Origin: Eurosta solidaginis
Taxonomy: Eukaryota; Arthropoda; Insecta; Diptera; Tephritidae
Length of the DNA: 64,000 bases
Assembly: GCF_040869045.1 (NCBI RefSeq)
Contig: NW_027137038.1
Coordinates: 1 to 64,000 of the forward strand
Direction: 5' to 3'
A model generated the notes under the pieces. That model was not told the DNA's origin, ran no database searches, and saw only the letters and a program-made list of their open reading frames with translations. Both the position numbers and the translations under genes were made by a program. Positions within the stretch are counted from its first letter, which is position 1. Every line of letters begins with the position of its first letter. Positions 37,001-50,204 of the stretch are shown here, piece after piece.

Positions 37001-37100
37001 AGAGTTAAATTGATAAATAACGTGTACGAATTTGTTTAACGCATTTGTTTTGGTTACTCGACGTCTCCGGTCCCATGTACCGGGCTAAAGGTTAGCATGC
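28100..37100 (-). repeat. Segmental duplication within the satellite, offset 5710 bp
   Basis: About 28.1-31.4 kb and 33.8-37.1 kb share the same rare variants in the same order. Examples are GTAGCTTACAT (28644 and 34354), the deletion CTCGAGTTAAATT (29101 and 34811), and the CCGGTCCCATG pair (29726/31357 and 35436/37067). The internal distance of that pair is 1631 bp in both. Confidence 0.85.
29726..31356 (-). repeat. 1631-bp six-monomer higher-order unit
   Basis: Between two CCGGTCCCATG deletion monomers lie six monomers of fixed type: one with ATTGCTTTTT, one with GTTGCTTGCATC and CTCAACGTC, one with TTTCCATC, one with TCTATAG, one with AGTAGACAAC, and one with TTATGAAAAC ending in the next deletion. 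The same series with the same total length is at 35436-37066. Variants with added or missing monomers start at 31357, 33266, 37067, 40082 and 45320. Confidence 0.85.
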
Positions 37101-40100
37101 TTAAAATACGTAAGTCGTTTTGTTCAACAAATTTGAGTAGATAACTCAGCAGTTGTTTGCATCAGAGCGACAATTTTTGAGATAGTTATTAAAACTGTTT
37201 AAAGGTTGTCAAACGTTGTTTCTCGTTGTATATCCTTTAATTCTAGAGTTAAATTGATAAATAACGTGTACGAATTTGTTTAACGCATTTGTTTTGGTTA
37301 CTCGACGTCTCCGTTCTCGTGTAGCCTACATATTGCTTTTTTTTTTAATTTGCTTACCGGGCTAAAAGTTAGCATGCTTAAAATACGTAAGTCGTTTTGT
37401 TCAACAAATTTAAGTAGATAACTCATCAGTTGCTTGCATCAGAGCGACAATTTTTGAGATAGTTATTAAAACTGTTTAAAGGTTGTCAAACGTTGTTTCT
37501 CGTTGTATATCCTTTAATTCTAATGTTAAATTGATAAATAACGTGTACGAATTTGTTTAACGCATTTGTTTTGGTTACTCAACGTCTCCGTTCTCGTGTA
37601 GCCTACATATTGCGTTTTTTTAATTTGCTTACCGGGCTAAAGGTTAGCATGCTTAAAATACGTAAGTCGTTTTGTTCAACAAATTTGAGTAGATAACTCA
37701 GCAGTTGTTTCCATCAGAGCGACAATTTTTGAGATAGTTATTAAAACTGTTTAAAGGTTATCAACCGTTGTTTCTCGTTGTATATCCTTTAATTCTAGAG
37801 TTAAATTGATAAATAACGTGTACGAATTTGTTTAACGCATTTGTTTTGGTTACTCGACGTCTCCGTTCTCGTGTAGCCTACATATTGCGTTTTTTTTTTA
37901 ATTTGCTTACCGGGCTAAAGGTTAGCATGCTTAAAATACGTAAGTCGTTTTGTTCAACAAATTTAAGTAGATAACTCATCAGTTGTTTGCATCAGAGCGA
38001 CAATTTTTGAGATAGTTATTAAAACTGTTTAAAGGTTGTCAAACGTTGTTTCTCGTTGTATATCCTTTAATTCTATAGTTAAATTGATAAATAACGTGTA
38101 CGAATTTGTTTAACGCATTTGTTTTGGTTACTCGACGTCTCCGTTCTCGTGTAGCCTACATATTGCGTTTTTTTTTTAATTTGCTTACCGGGCTAAATGT
38201 TAGCATGTTTAAAATACGTAAGTCGTTTTGTTCAACAAATTTGAGTAGATAACTCAGCAGTTGTTTGCATCAGAGCGACAATTTTTGAGATAGTTATTAA
38301 AACTGTTTAAAGGTTGTCAAACGTTGTTTCTCGTTGTATATCCTTTAATTCTAGAGTTAAATTGATAAATAACGTGTACGAATTTGTTTAACGCATTTGT
38401 TTTGGTTACTCGACGTCTCCGATCTCGTGTAGCCTACATATTGCGTTTTTTTTTAATTTCCTTACCGGGCTAAAGGTTAGCATGCTTAAAATACGTAAGT
38501 CGTTTTGTTCAACAAATTTGAGTAGATAACTCAGCAGTTGTTTGCATCAGAGCGACAATTTTTGAGATAGTTATTAAAACTGTTTAAAGGTTGTCAAACG
38601 TTGTTTCTCGTTGTATATCCTTTAATTCTAGAGTTAAATTGATAAATAACGTGTACGAATTTGTTTAACGCATTTGTTTTGGTTACTCGACGTCTCCGTT
38701 CTCGTGTAGCCTACATATTGCTTTTTTTTTTAATTTGCTTACCGGGCTAAAGGTTAGCATGCTTAAAATACGTAAGTCGTTTTGTTCAACAAATTTAAGT
38801 AGATAACTCATCAGTTGCTTGCATCAGAGCGACAATTTTTGAGATAGTTATTAAAACTGTTTAAAGGTTGTCAAACGTTGTTTCTCGTTGTATATCCTTT
38901 AATTCTAATGTTAAATTGATAAATAACGTGTACGAATTTGTTTAACGCATTTGTTTTGGTTACTCAACGTCTCCGTTCTCGTGTAGCCTACATATTGCGT
39001 TTTTTTAATTTGCTTACCGGGCTAAAGGTTAGCATGCTTAAAATACGTAAGTCGTTTTGTTCAACAAATTTGAGTAGATAACTCAGCAGTTGTTTCCATC
39101 AGAGCGACAATTTTTGAGATAGTTATTAAAACTGTTTAAAGGTTGTCAAACGTTGTTTCTCGTTGTATATCCTTTAATTCTAGAGTTAAATTGATAAATA
39201 ACGTGTACGAATTTGTTTAACGCATTTGTTTTGGTTACTCGACGTCTCCGTTCTCGTGTAGCCTACATATTGCGTTTTTTTTTTAATTTCCTTACCGGGC
39301 TAAAGGTTAGCATGCTTAAAATACGTAAGTCGTTTTGTTCAACAAATTTAAGTAGATAACTCATCAGTTGTTTGCATCAGAGCGACAATTTTTGAGATAG
39401 TTATTAAAACTGTTTAAAGGTTGTCAAACGTTGTTTCTCGTTGTATATCCTTTAATTCTATAGTTAAATTGATAAATAACGTGTACGAATTTGTTTAACG
39501 CATTTGTTTTGGTTACTCGACGTCTCCGTTCTCGTGTAGCCTACATATTGCGTTTTTTTTTTTAATTTGCTTACCGGGCTAAAGGTTAGCATGCTTAAAA
39601 TACGTAAGTCGTTTTGTTCAACAAATTTAAGTAGACAACTCATCAGTTGTTTGCATCAGAGCGACAATTTTTGAGATAGTTATTAAAACTGTTTAAAGGT
39701 TGTCAAACGTTGTTTCTCGTTGTATATCCTTTAATTCTAGAGTTAAATTGATAAATAACGTGTAGGAATTTGTTTAACGCATTTGTTTTGGTTACTCGAC
39801 GTCTCCGTTCTCGTGTAGCCTACATATTGCGTTTTTTTTTAATTTGCTTACCGGGCTAAAGGTTAGCATGCTTAAAATACGTAAGTCGTTTTGTTCAACA
39901 AATTTGAGTAGATAACTCAGCAGTTGTTTGCATCAGAGCGACAATTTTTGAGATAGTTATGAAAACTGTTTAAAGGTTGTCAAACGTTGTTTCTCGTTGT
40001 ATATCCTTTAATTCTAGAGTTAAATTGATAAATAACGTGTACGAATTTGTTTAACGCATTTGTTTTGGTTACTCGACGTCTCCGGTCCCATGTACCGGGC

Positions 40101-41749
40101 TAAAGGTTAGCATGCTTAAAATACGTAAGTCGTTTTGTTCAACAAATTTGAGTAGATAACTCAGCAGTTGTTTGCATCAGAGCGACAATTTTTGAGATAG
40201 TTATTAAAACTGTTTAAAGGTTGTCAAACGTTGTTTCTCGTTGTATATCCTTTAATTCTAGAGTTAAATTGATAAATAACGTGTACGAATTTGTTTAACG
40301 CATTTGTTTTGGTTACTCGACGTCTCCGTTCTCGTGTAGCCTACATATTGCTTTTTTTTTTAATTTGCTTACCGGGCTAAAGGTTAGCATGCTTAAAATA
40401 CGTAAGTCGTTTTGTTCAACAAATTTAAGTAGATAACTCATCAGTTGCTTGCATCAGAGCGACAATTTTTGAGATAGTTATTAAAACTGTTTAAAGGTTG
40501 TCAAACGTTGTTTCTCGTTGTATATCCTTTAATTCTAATGTTAAATTGATAAATAACGTGTACGAATTTGTTTAACGCATTTGTTTTGGTTACTCAACGT
40601 CTCCGTTCTCGTGTAGCCTACATATTGCGTTTTTTTAATTTGCTTACCGGGCTAAAGGTTAGCATGCTTAAAATACGTAAGTCGTTTTGTTCAACAAATT
40701 TGAGTAGATAACTCAGCAGTTGTTTCCATCAGAGCGACAATTTTTGAGATAGTTATTAAAACTGTTTAAAGGTTGTCAAACGTTGTTTCTCGTTGTATAT
40801 CCTTTAATTCTAGAGTTAAATTGATAAATAACGTGTACGAATTTGTTTAACGCATTTGTTTTGGTTACTCGACGTCTCCGTTCTCGTGTAGCCTACATAT
40901 TGCGTTTTTTTTTTAATTTGCTTACCGGGCTAAAGGTTAGCATGCTTAAAATACGTAAGTCGTTTTGTTCAACAAATTTAAGTAGATAACTCATCAGTTG
41001 TTTGCATCAGAGCGACAATTTTTGAGATAGTTATTAAAACTGTTTAAAGGTTGTCAAACGTTGTTTCTCGTTGTATATCCTTTAATTCTATAGTTAAATT
41101 GATAAATAACGTGTACGAATTTGTTTAACGCATTTGTTTTGGTTACTCGACGTCTCCGTTCTCGTGTAGCCTACATATTGCGTTTTTTTTTAATTTGCTT
41201 ACCGGGCTAAAGGTTAGCATGTTTAAAATACGTAAGTCGTTTTGTTCAACAAATTTGAGTAGATAACTCAGCAGTTGTTTGCATCAGAGCGACAATTTTT
41301 GAGATAGTTATTAAAACTGTTTAAAGGTTGTCAAACGTTGTTTCTCGTTGTATATCCTTTAATTCTAGAGTTAAATTGATAAATAACGTGTACGAATTTG
41401 TTTAACGCATTTGTTTTGGTTACTCGACGTCTCCGATCTCGTGTAGCCTACATATTGCGTTTTTTTTAATTTGCTTACCGGGCTAAAGGTTAGCATGCTT
41501 AAAATACGTAAGTCGTTTTGTTCAACAAATTTGAGTAGATAACTCAGCAGTTGTTTGCATCAGAGCGACAATTTTTGAGATAGTTATTAAAACTGTTTAA
41601 AGGTTGTCAAACGTTGTTTCTCGTTGTATATCCTTTAATTCTAGATTTAAATTGAAAAATAACGTGTACGAATTTGTTTAACGCATTTGTTTTGGTTACT
41701 CGACGTCTCCGTTCTCGTGTAGCCTACATATTGCGTTTTTTTTTAATTT

Positions 41750-44700
41750 GCTTACCGGGCTAAAGGTTAGCATGCTTAAAATACGTAAGTCGTTTTGTTC
41801 AACAAATTTAAGTAGATAACTCATCAGTTGTTTGCATCAGAGCGACAATTTTTGAGATAGTTATTAAAACTGTTTAAAGGTTGTCAAACGTTGTTTCTCG
41901 TTGTATATCCTTTAATTCTAGAGTTAAATTGATAAATAACGTGTACGAATTTGTTTAACGCATTTGTTTTGGTTACTCGACGTCTCCGTTCTCGTGTAGC
42001 CTACATATTGCGTTTTTTTTAATTTGCTTACCGGGCTAAGGGTTAGCATTCTTAAAATACGTAGGTCGTTTTGTTCAACAAATTTGAGTAGATAACTCAG
42101 CAGTTGTTTCCATCAGAGCGACAATTTTTGAGATAGTTATTAAAACTGTTTAAAGGTTGTCAAACGTTGTTTCTCGTTGTATATCCTTTATTTCTAGAGT
42201 TAAATTGATAAATACCGTGTACGAATTTGTTTAACGCATTTGTTTTGGTTACTCGACGTCTCCGTTCTCGTGTAGCCTACATATTGCGTTTTTTTTTTAA
42301 TTTGCTTACCGGGCTAAAGGTTAGCATGCTTAAAATACGTAAGTCGTTTTGTTCAACAAATTTGAGTAGATAACTCAGCAGTTGTTTGCATCACAGCGAC
42401 AATTTTTGAGATTGTTATTAAAACTTTTTAAAGGTTGTCAAACGTTGTTTCTCGTTGTATATCCTTTAATTCTAGAGTTAAATTGATAAATAACGTGTAC
42501 GAATTTGTTTAACGCATTTGTTTTGGTTAGTCGACGTCTCCGTTCTCGTGTAGCCTACATATTGCGTTTTTTTTTTTAATTTGCTTACCGGGCTAAAGGA
42601 TAGCATGCTTAAAATACGTAAGTCGTTTTGTTCAACAAATTTAAGTAGATAACTCATCAGTTGTTTGCATCAGAGCGACAATTTTTGAGATAGTTATTAA
42701 AACTGTTTAAAGGTTGTCAAACGTTCTTTCTCGTTGTATATCCTTTAATTCTAATGTTAAATTGATAAATAACGTGTACGAATTTGTTTAACGCATTTGT
42801 TTTGGTTACTCGACGTCTCCGTTCTCGTGTAGCCTACATATTGCGTTTTTTAATTTGCTTACCGGGCTAAAGGTTAGCATGCTTAAAATACGTAAGTCGT
42901 TTTGTTCAACAAATTTGAGGAGATAACTCAGCAGTTGTTTCCATCAGAGCGACAATTTTTGAGATAGTTATTAAAACTGTTTAAAGGTTGTCGAACGTTG
43001 TTTCTGGTTGTATATCCTTTAATTCTAGAGTTAAATTGATAAATAACGTGTAAGAATTTGTTTAACGCATTTCTTTTGGTTACTCGACGTCTCCGTTCTC
43101 GTGTAGCCTACATATTGCGTTTTTTTTTAATTTGCTTACCGGGCTAAAGGTTAGCATGTTTAATATACGTAAGTCGTTTTGTTCAACAAATTTAAGTAGA
43201 TAACTCATCAGTTGTTTGCATCAGAGCGACAATTTTTGAGATAGTTATTAAAACTGTTTAAAGGTTGTCAAACGTTGTTTCTCGTTGTATATCCTTTAAT
43301 TCTAGAGTTAAATTGATAAATAACGTGTACGAATTTGTTTAACGCATTTGTTTTGGTTACTCGACGTCTCCGTTCTCGTGTAGCCTACATATTGCGTTTT
43401 TTTTTTTAATTTGCTTACCGGGCTAAAGGTTAGCATGTTTAAAATACGTAAGTCGTTTGGTTCAATAAATTTGAGTAGATAACTCAGCACTTGTTTGCAT
43501 CAGAGCGACAATTTTTGAGATAGTTATTAAAACTGTTTAAAGGTTGTCAAACGTTGTTTCTCGTTGTATATCCTTTAATTCTAGAGTTAAATTGATAAAT
43601 AACGTGTACGAATTTGTTTAACCCATTTGTTTTGGTTACTCGATGTCTCTGTTCTCGTGTAGCCTACATATTGCGTTTTTTTTTTAATTTGCTTACCGGG
43701 CTAAAGGTTAGCATGCTTAAAATACGTAAGTCGTTTTGTTCAACAAATTTGAGTAGATAACTCAGCAGTTGTTTGCATCAGAGCGACAACTTTTGAGATA
43801 GTTATTAAAACTATTTAAAGGTTGTCAAACGATGTTTCTCGTTGTATATCCTTTAATTCTAGAGTTAAATTGATAAATAACGTGTACGAATTTGTTTAAC
43901 GCATTTGTTTTGGTTACTCGACGTCTCCGTTCTCGTGTAGCCTACATATTGCGTTTTTTTTTTAATTTGCTTACCGGGCTAAAGGTTAGCATGCTTAAAA
44001 TACGTAAGTCGTTTTGTTCAACAAATTTAAGTAGATAACTCATCAGTTGTTTGCATCAGAGCGACAATTTTTGAGATAGTTATTAAAACTGTTTAAAGGT
44101 TGTCAAACGTTGTTTCTCGTTGTATATCCTTTAATTCTAGAGTTAAATTGATAAACAACGTGTACGAATTTGTTTAACGCATTTGTTTTGGTTACTCGAC
44201 GTCTCCGGTACCATGTAGCCTACATATTGCGTTTTTTTTTTTTTAATTTGCTTACCGGGCTAAAGGTTAGCATGCTTAAAATACGTAAGTCGTTTTGTTC
44301 AACAAATTTGAGTAGATAACTCAGCAGTTGTTTGCATCAGAGCGACAATTTTTGAGATAGTTATTAAAACTGTTTAAAGGTTGTCAAACGTTGTTTCTCG
44401 TTGTATATCCTTTAATTCTAGAGTTAAATTGATAAATAACGTGTACGAATTTGTTTAACGCATTTGTTTTGGTTACTCGACGTCTCCGTTCTCGTGTAGC
44501 CTACATATTGCATTTTTTTTTAATTTGCTTACCGGGCTAAAGGTTAGCATGCTTAAAATACGTAAGTCGTTTTGTTCAACAAATTTAAGTAGATAACTCA
44601 TCAGTTGTTTGCATCAGAGCGACAATTTTTGAGATAGTTATTAAAACTGTTTAAAGGTTGTCAAACGTTGTTTCTCGTTGTATATCCTTTAATTCTATAG

Positions 44701-47700
44701 TTAAATTGATAAATAACGTGTACGAATTTGTTTAACGCATTTGTTTTGGTTACTCGACGTCTCCGTTCTCGTGTAGCCTACATATTGCGTTTTTTTTTTT
44801 AATTTGCTTACCGGGCTAAAGGTTAGCATGCTTAAAATACGTAAGTCGTTTTGTTCAACAAATTTAAGTAGACAACTCATCAGTTGTTTGCATCAGAGCG
44901 ACAATTTTTGAGATAGTTATTAAAACTGTTTAAAGGTTGTCAAACGTTGTTTCTCGTTGTATATCCTTTAATTCTAGAGTTAAATTGATAAATAACGTGT
45001 ACGAATTTGTTTAACGCATTTGTTTTGGTTACTCGACGTCTCCGTTCTCGTGTAGCCTACATATTGCGTTTTTTTTTTAATTTGCTTACCGGGCTAAAGG
45101 TTAGCATGCTTAAAATACGTAAGTCGTTTTGTTCAACAAATTTGAGTAGATAACTCAGCAGTTGTTTGCATCAGAGCGACAATTTTTGAGATAGTTATGA
45201 AAACTGTTTAAAGGTTGTCAAACGTTGTTTCTCGTTGTATATCCTTTAATTCTAGAGTTAAATTGATAAATAACGTGTACGAATTTGTTTAACGCATTTG
45301 TTTTGGTTACTCGACGTCTCCGGTCCCATGTACCGGGCTAAAGGTTAGCATGCTTAAAATACGTAAGTCGTTTTGTTCAACAAATTTGAGTAGATAACTG
45401 AGCAGTTGTTTGCATCAGAGCGACAATTTTTGAGATAGTTATTAAAACTGTTTAAAGGTTGTCAAACGTTGTTTCTCGTTGTATATCCTTTAATTCTAGA
45501 GTTAAATTGATAAATAACGTGTACGAATTTGTTTAGCGCATTTGTTTTGGTTACTCGACGTCTCCGTTCTCGTGTAGCCTACATATTGCTTTTTTTTTTA
45601 ATTTGCTTACCGGGCTAAAGGTTAGCATGCTTAAAATACGTAAGTCGTTTTGTTCAACAAATTTAAGTAGATAACTCATCAGTTGCTTGCATCAGAGCGA
45701 CAATTTTTGAGATAGTTATTAAAACTGTTTAAAGGTTGTCAAACGTTGTTTCTCGTTGTATATCCTTTAATTCTAATGTTAAATTGATAAATAACGTGTA
45801 CGAATTTGTTTAACGCATTTGTTTTGGTTACTCAACGTCTCCGTTCTCGTGTAGCCTACATATTGCGTTTTTTTAATTTGCTTACCGGGCTAAAGGTTAG
45901 CATGCTTAAAATACGTAAGTCGTTTTGTTCAACAAATTTGAGTAGATAACTCAGCAGTTGTTTCCATCAGAGCGACAATTTTTGAGATAGTTATTAAAAC
46001 TGTTTAAAGGTTGTCAAACGTTGTTTCTCGTTGTATATCCTTTAATTCTAGAGTTAAATTGATAAATAACGTGTACGAATTTGTTTAACGCATTTGTTTT
46101 GGTTACTCGACGTCTCCGTTCTCGTGTAGCCTACATATTGCGTTTTTTTTTTAATTTGCTTACCGGGCTAAAGGTTAGCATGCTTAAAATACGTAAGTCG
46201 TTTTGTTCAACAAATTTAAGTAGATAACTCATCAGTTGTTTGCATCAGAGCGACAATTTTTGAGATAGTTATTAAAACTGTTTAAAGGTTGTCAAACGTT
46301 GTTTCTCGTTGTATATCCTTTAATTCTATAGTTAAATTGATAAATAACGTGTACGAATTTGTTTAACGCATTTGTTTTGGTTACTCGACGTCTCCGTTCT
46401 CGTGTAGCCTACATATTGCGTTTTTTTTTTAATTTGCTTACCGGGCTAAAGGTTAGCATGTTTAAAATACGTAAGTCGTTTTGTTCAACAAATTTGAGTA
46501 GATAACTCAGCAGTTGTTTGCATCAGAGCGACAATTTTTGAGATAGTTATTAAAACTGTTTAAAGGTTGTCAAACGTTGTTTCTCGTTGTATATCCTTTA
46601 ATTCTAGAGTTAAATTGATAAATAACGTGTACGAATTTGTTTAACGCATTTGTTTTGGTTACTCGACGTCTCCGATCTCGTGTAGCCTACATATTGCGTT
46701 TTTTTTAATTTGCTTACCGGGCTAAAGGTTAGCATGCTTAAAATACGTAAGTCGTTTTGTTCAACAAATTTGAGTAGATAACTCAGCAGTTGTTTGCATC
46801 AGAGCGACAATTTTTGAGATAGTTATTAAAACTGTTTAAAGGTTGTCAAACGTTGTTTCTCGTTGTATATCCTTTAATTCTAGAGTTAAATTGATAAATA
46901 ACGTGTACGAATTTGTTTAACGCATTTGTTTTGGTTACTCGACGTCTCCGTTCTCGTGTAGCCTACATATTGCGTTTTTTTTAATTTGCTTACCGGGCTA
47001 AGGGTTAGCATTCTTAAAATACGTAGGTCGTTTTGTTCAACAAATTTGAGTAGATAACTCAGCAGTTGTTTCCATCAGAGCGACAATTTTTGAGATAGTT
47101 ATTAAAACTGTTTAAAGGTTGTCAAACGTTGTTTCTCGTTGTATATCCTTTATTTCTAGAGTTAAATTGATAAATACCGTGTACGAATTTGTTTAACGCA
47201 TTTGTTTTGGTTACTCGACGTCTCCGTTCTCGTGTAGCCTACATATTGCGTTTTTTTTTAATTTGCTTACCGGGCTAAAGGTTAGCATGCTTAAAATACG
47301 TAAGTCGTTTTGTTCAACAAATTTAAGTAGATAACTCATCAGTTGTTTGCATCAGAGCGACAATTTTTGAGATAGTTATTAAAACTGTTTAAAGGTTGTC
47401 AAACGTTGTTTCTCGTTGTATATCCTTTAATTCTAGAGTTAAATTGATAAATAACGTGTACGAATTTGTTTAACGCATTTGTTTTGGTTACTCGACGTCT
47501 CCGTTCTCGTGTAGCCTACATATTGCGTTTTTTTTAATTTGCTTACCGGGCTAAGGGTTAGCATTCTTAAAATACGTAGGTCGTTTTGTTCAACAAATTT
47601 GAGTAGATAACTCAGCAGTTGTTTCCATCAGAGCGACAATTTTTGAGATAGTTATTAAAACTGTTTAAAGGTTGTCAAACGTTGTTTCTCGTTGTATATC

Positions 47701-50204
47701 CTTTATTTCTAGAGTTAAATTGATAAATACCGTGTACGAATTTGTTTAACGCATTTGTTTTGGTTACTCGACGTCTCCGTTCTCGTGTAGCCTACATATT
47801 GCGTTTTTTTTTTAATTTGCTTACCGGGCTAAAGGTTAGCATGCTTAAAATACGTAAGTCGTTTTGTTCAACAAATTTGAGTAGATAACTCAGCAGTTGT
47901 TTGCATCACAGCGACAATTTTTGAGATTGTTATTAAAACTGTTTAAAGGTTGTCAAACGTTGTTTCTCGTTGTATATCCTTTAATTCTAGAGTTAAATTG
48001 ATAAATAACGTGTACGAATTTGTTTAACGCATTTGTTTTGGTTAGTCGACGTCTCCGTTCTCGTGTAGCCTACATATTGCGTTTTTTTTTTTAATTTGCT
48101 TACCGGGCTAAAGGATAGCATGCTTAAAATACGTAAGTCGTTTTGTTCAACAAATTTAAGTAGATAACTCATCAGTTGTTTGCATCAGAGCGACAATTTT
48201 TGAGATAGTTATTAAAACTGTTTAAAGGTTGTCAAACGTTCTTTCTCGTTGTATATCCTTTAATTCTAATGTTAAATTGATAAATAACGTGTACGAATTT
48301 GTTTAACGCATTTGTTTTGGTTACTCGACGTCTCCGTTCTCGTGTAGCCTACATATTGCGTTTTTTAATTTGCTTACCGGGCTAAAGGTTAGCATGCTTA
48401 AAATACGTAAGTCGTTTTGTTCAACAAATTTGAGGAGATAACTCAGCAGTTGTTTCCATCAGAGCGACAATTTTTGAGATAGTTATTAAAACTGTTTAAA
48501 GGTTGTCGAACGTTGTTTCTGGTTGTATATCCTTTAATTCTAGAGTTAAATTGATAAATAACGTGTAAGAATTTGTTTAACGCATTTCTTTTGGTTACTC
48601 GACGTCTCCGTTCTCGTGTAGCCTACATATTGCGTTTTTTTTTAATTTGCTTACCGGGCTAAAGGTTAGCATGTTTAATATACGTAAGTCGTTTTGTTCA
48701 ACAAATTTAAGTAGATAACTCATCAGTTGTTTGCATCAGAGCGACAATTTTTGAGATAGTTATTAAAACTGTTTAAAGGTTGTCAAACGTTGTTTCTCGT
48801 TGTATATCCTTTAATTCTAGAGTTAAATTGATAAATTCCGTGTACGAATTTGTTTAACGCATTTGTTTTGGTTACTCGACGTCTCCGTTCTCGTGTAGCC
48901 TACATATTGCGTTTTTTTTTTAATTTGCTTACCGGGCTAAAGGTTAGCATGTTTAAAATACGTAAGTCGTTTGGTTCAATAAATTCGAGTAGATAACTCA
49001 GCACTTGTTTGCATCAGAGCGACAATTTTTGAGATAGTTATTAAAACTGTTTAAAGGTTGTCAAACGTTGTTTCTCGTTGTATATCCTTTAATTCTAGAG
49101 TTAAATTGATAAATAACGTGTACGAATTTGTTTAACCCATTTGTTTTGGTTACTCGATGTCTCTGTTCTCGTGTAGCCTACATATTGCGTTTTTTTTTTA
49201 ATTTGCTTACCGGGCTAAAGGTTAGCATGCTTAAAATACGTAAGTCGTTTTGTTCAACAAATTTGAGTAGATAACTCAGCAGTTGTTTGCATCAGAGCGA
49301 CAACTTTTGAGATAGTTATTAAAACTATTTAAAGGTTGTCAAACGATGTTTCTCGTTGTATATCCTTTAATTCTAGAGTTAAATTGATAAATAACGTGTA
49401 CGAATTTGTTTAACGCATTTGTTTTGGTTACTCGACGTCTCCGTTCTCGTGTAGCCTACATATTGCGTTTTTTTTTTAATTTGCTTACCGGGCTAAAGGT
49501 TAGCATGCTTAAAATACGTAAGTCGTTTTGTTCAACAAATTTAAGTAGATAACTCATCAGTTGTTTGCATCAGAGCGACAATTTTTGAGATAGTTATTAA
49601 AACTGTTTAAAGGTTGTCAAACGTTGTTTCTCGTTGTATATCCTTTAATTCTAGAGTTAAATTGATAAACAACGTGTACGAATTTGTTTAACGCATTTGT
49701 TTTGGTTACTCGACGTCTCCGGTACCATGTAGCCTACATATTGCGTTTTTTTTTTTTAATTTGCTTACCGGGCTAAAGGTTAGCATGCTTAAAATACGTA
49801 AGTCGTTTTGTTCAACAAATTTGAGTAGATAACTCAGCAGTTGTTTGCATCAGAGCGACAATTTTTGAGATAGTTATTAAAACTGTTTAAAGGTTGTCAA
49901 ACGTTGTTTCTCGTTGTATATCCTTTAATTCTAGAGTTAAATTGATAAATAACGTGTACGAATTTGTTTAACGCATTTGTTTTGGTTACTCGACGTCTCC
50001 GTTCTCGTGTAGCCTACATATTGCATTTTTTTTTAATTTGCTTACCGGGCTAAAGGTTAGCATGCTTAAAATACGTAAGTCGTTTTGTTCAACAAATTTA
50101 AGTAGATAACTCATCAGTTGTTTGCATCAGAGCGACAATTTTTGAGATAGTTATTAAAACTGTTTAAAGGTTGTCAAACGTTGTTTCTCGTTGTATATCC
50201 TTTA
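41750..50204 (-). repeat. Segmental duplication within the satellite, offset 5514 bp
   Basis: About 41.75-44.69 kb matches about 47.26-50.20 kb through at least six rare marks in the same order: GCATTCTTAAAATACGTAGG, GAGGAGATAAC, GTCGAACGTTGTTTCTGG, CGATGTCTCTG, CCGGTACCATG (44205 and 49719) and TTGCATTTTT. Beyond these limits the monomer types differ. A second, overlapping relation links about 40.08-41.47 kb to 45.32-46.71 kb at 5239 bp. Confidence 0.85.

Noticed and set aside
43308..43490. 60-residue open frame in satellite monomers (also near 53812 and 62136)
   Set aside because: It appears only when the T-run length happens to keep frame. Most monomers break it, there is no sign of selection, and it spans the homopolymer.
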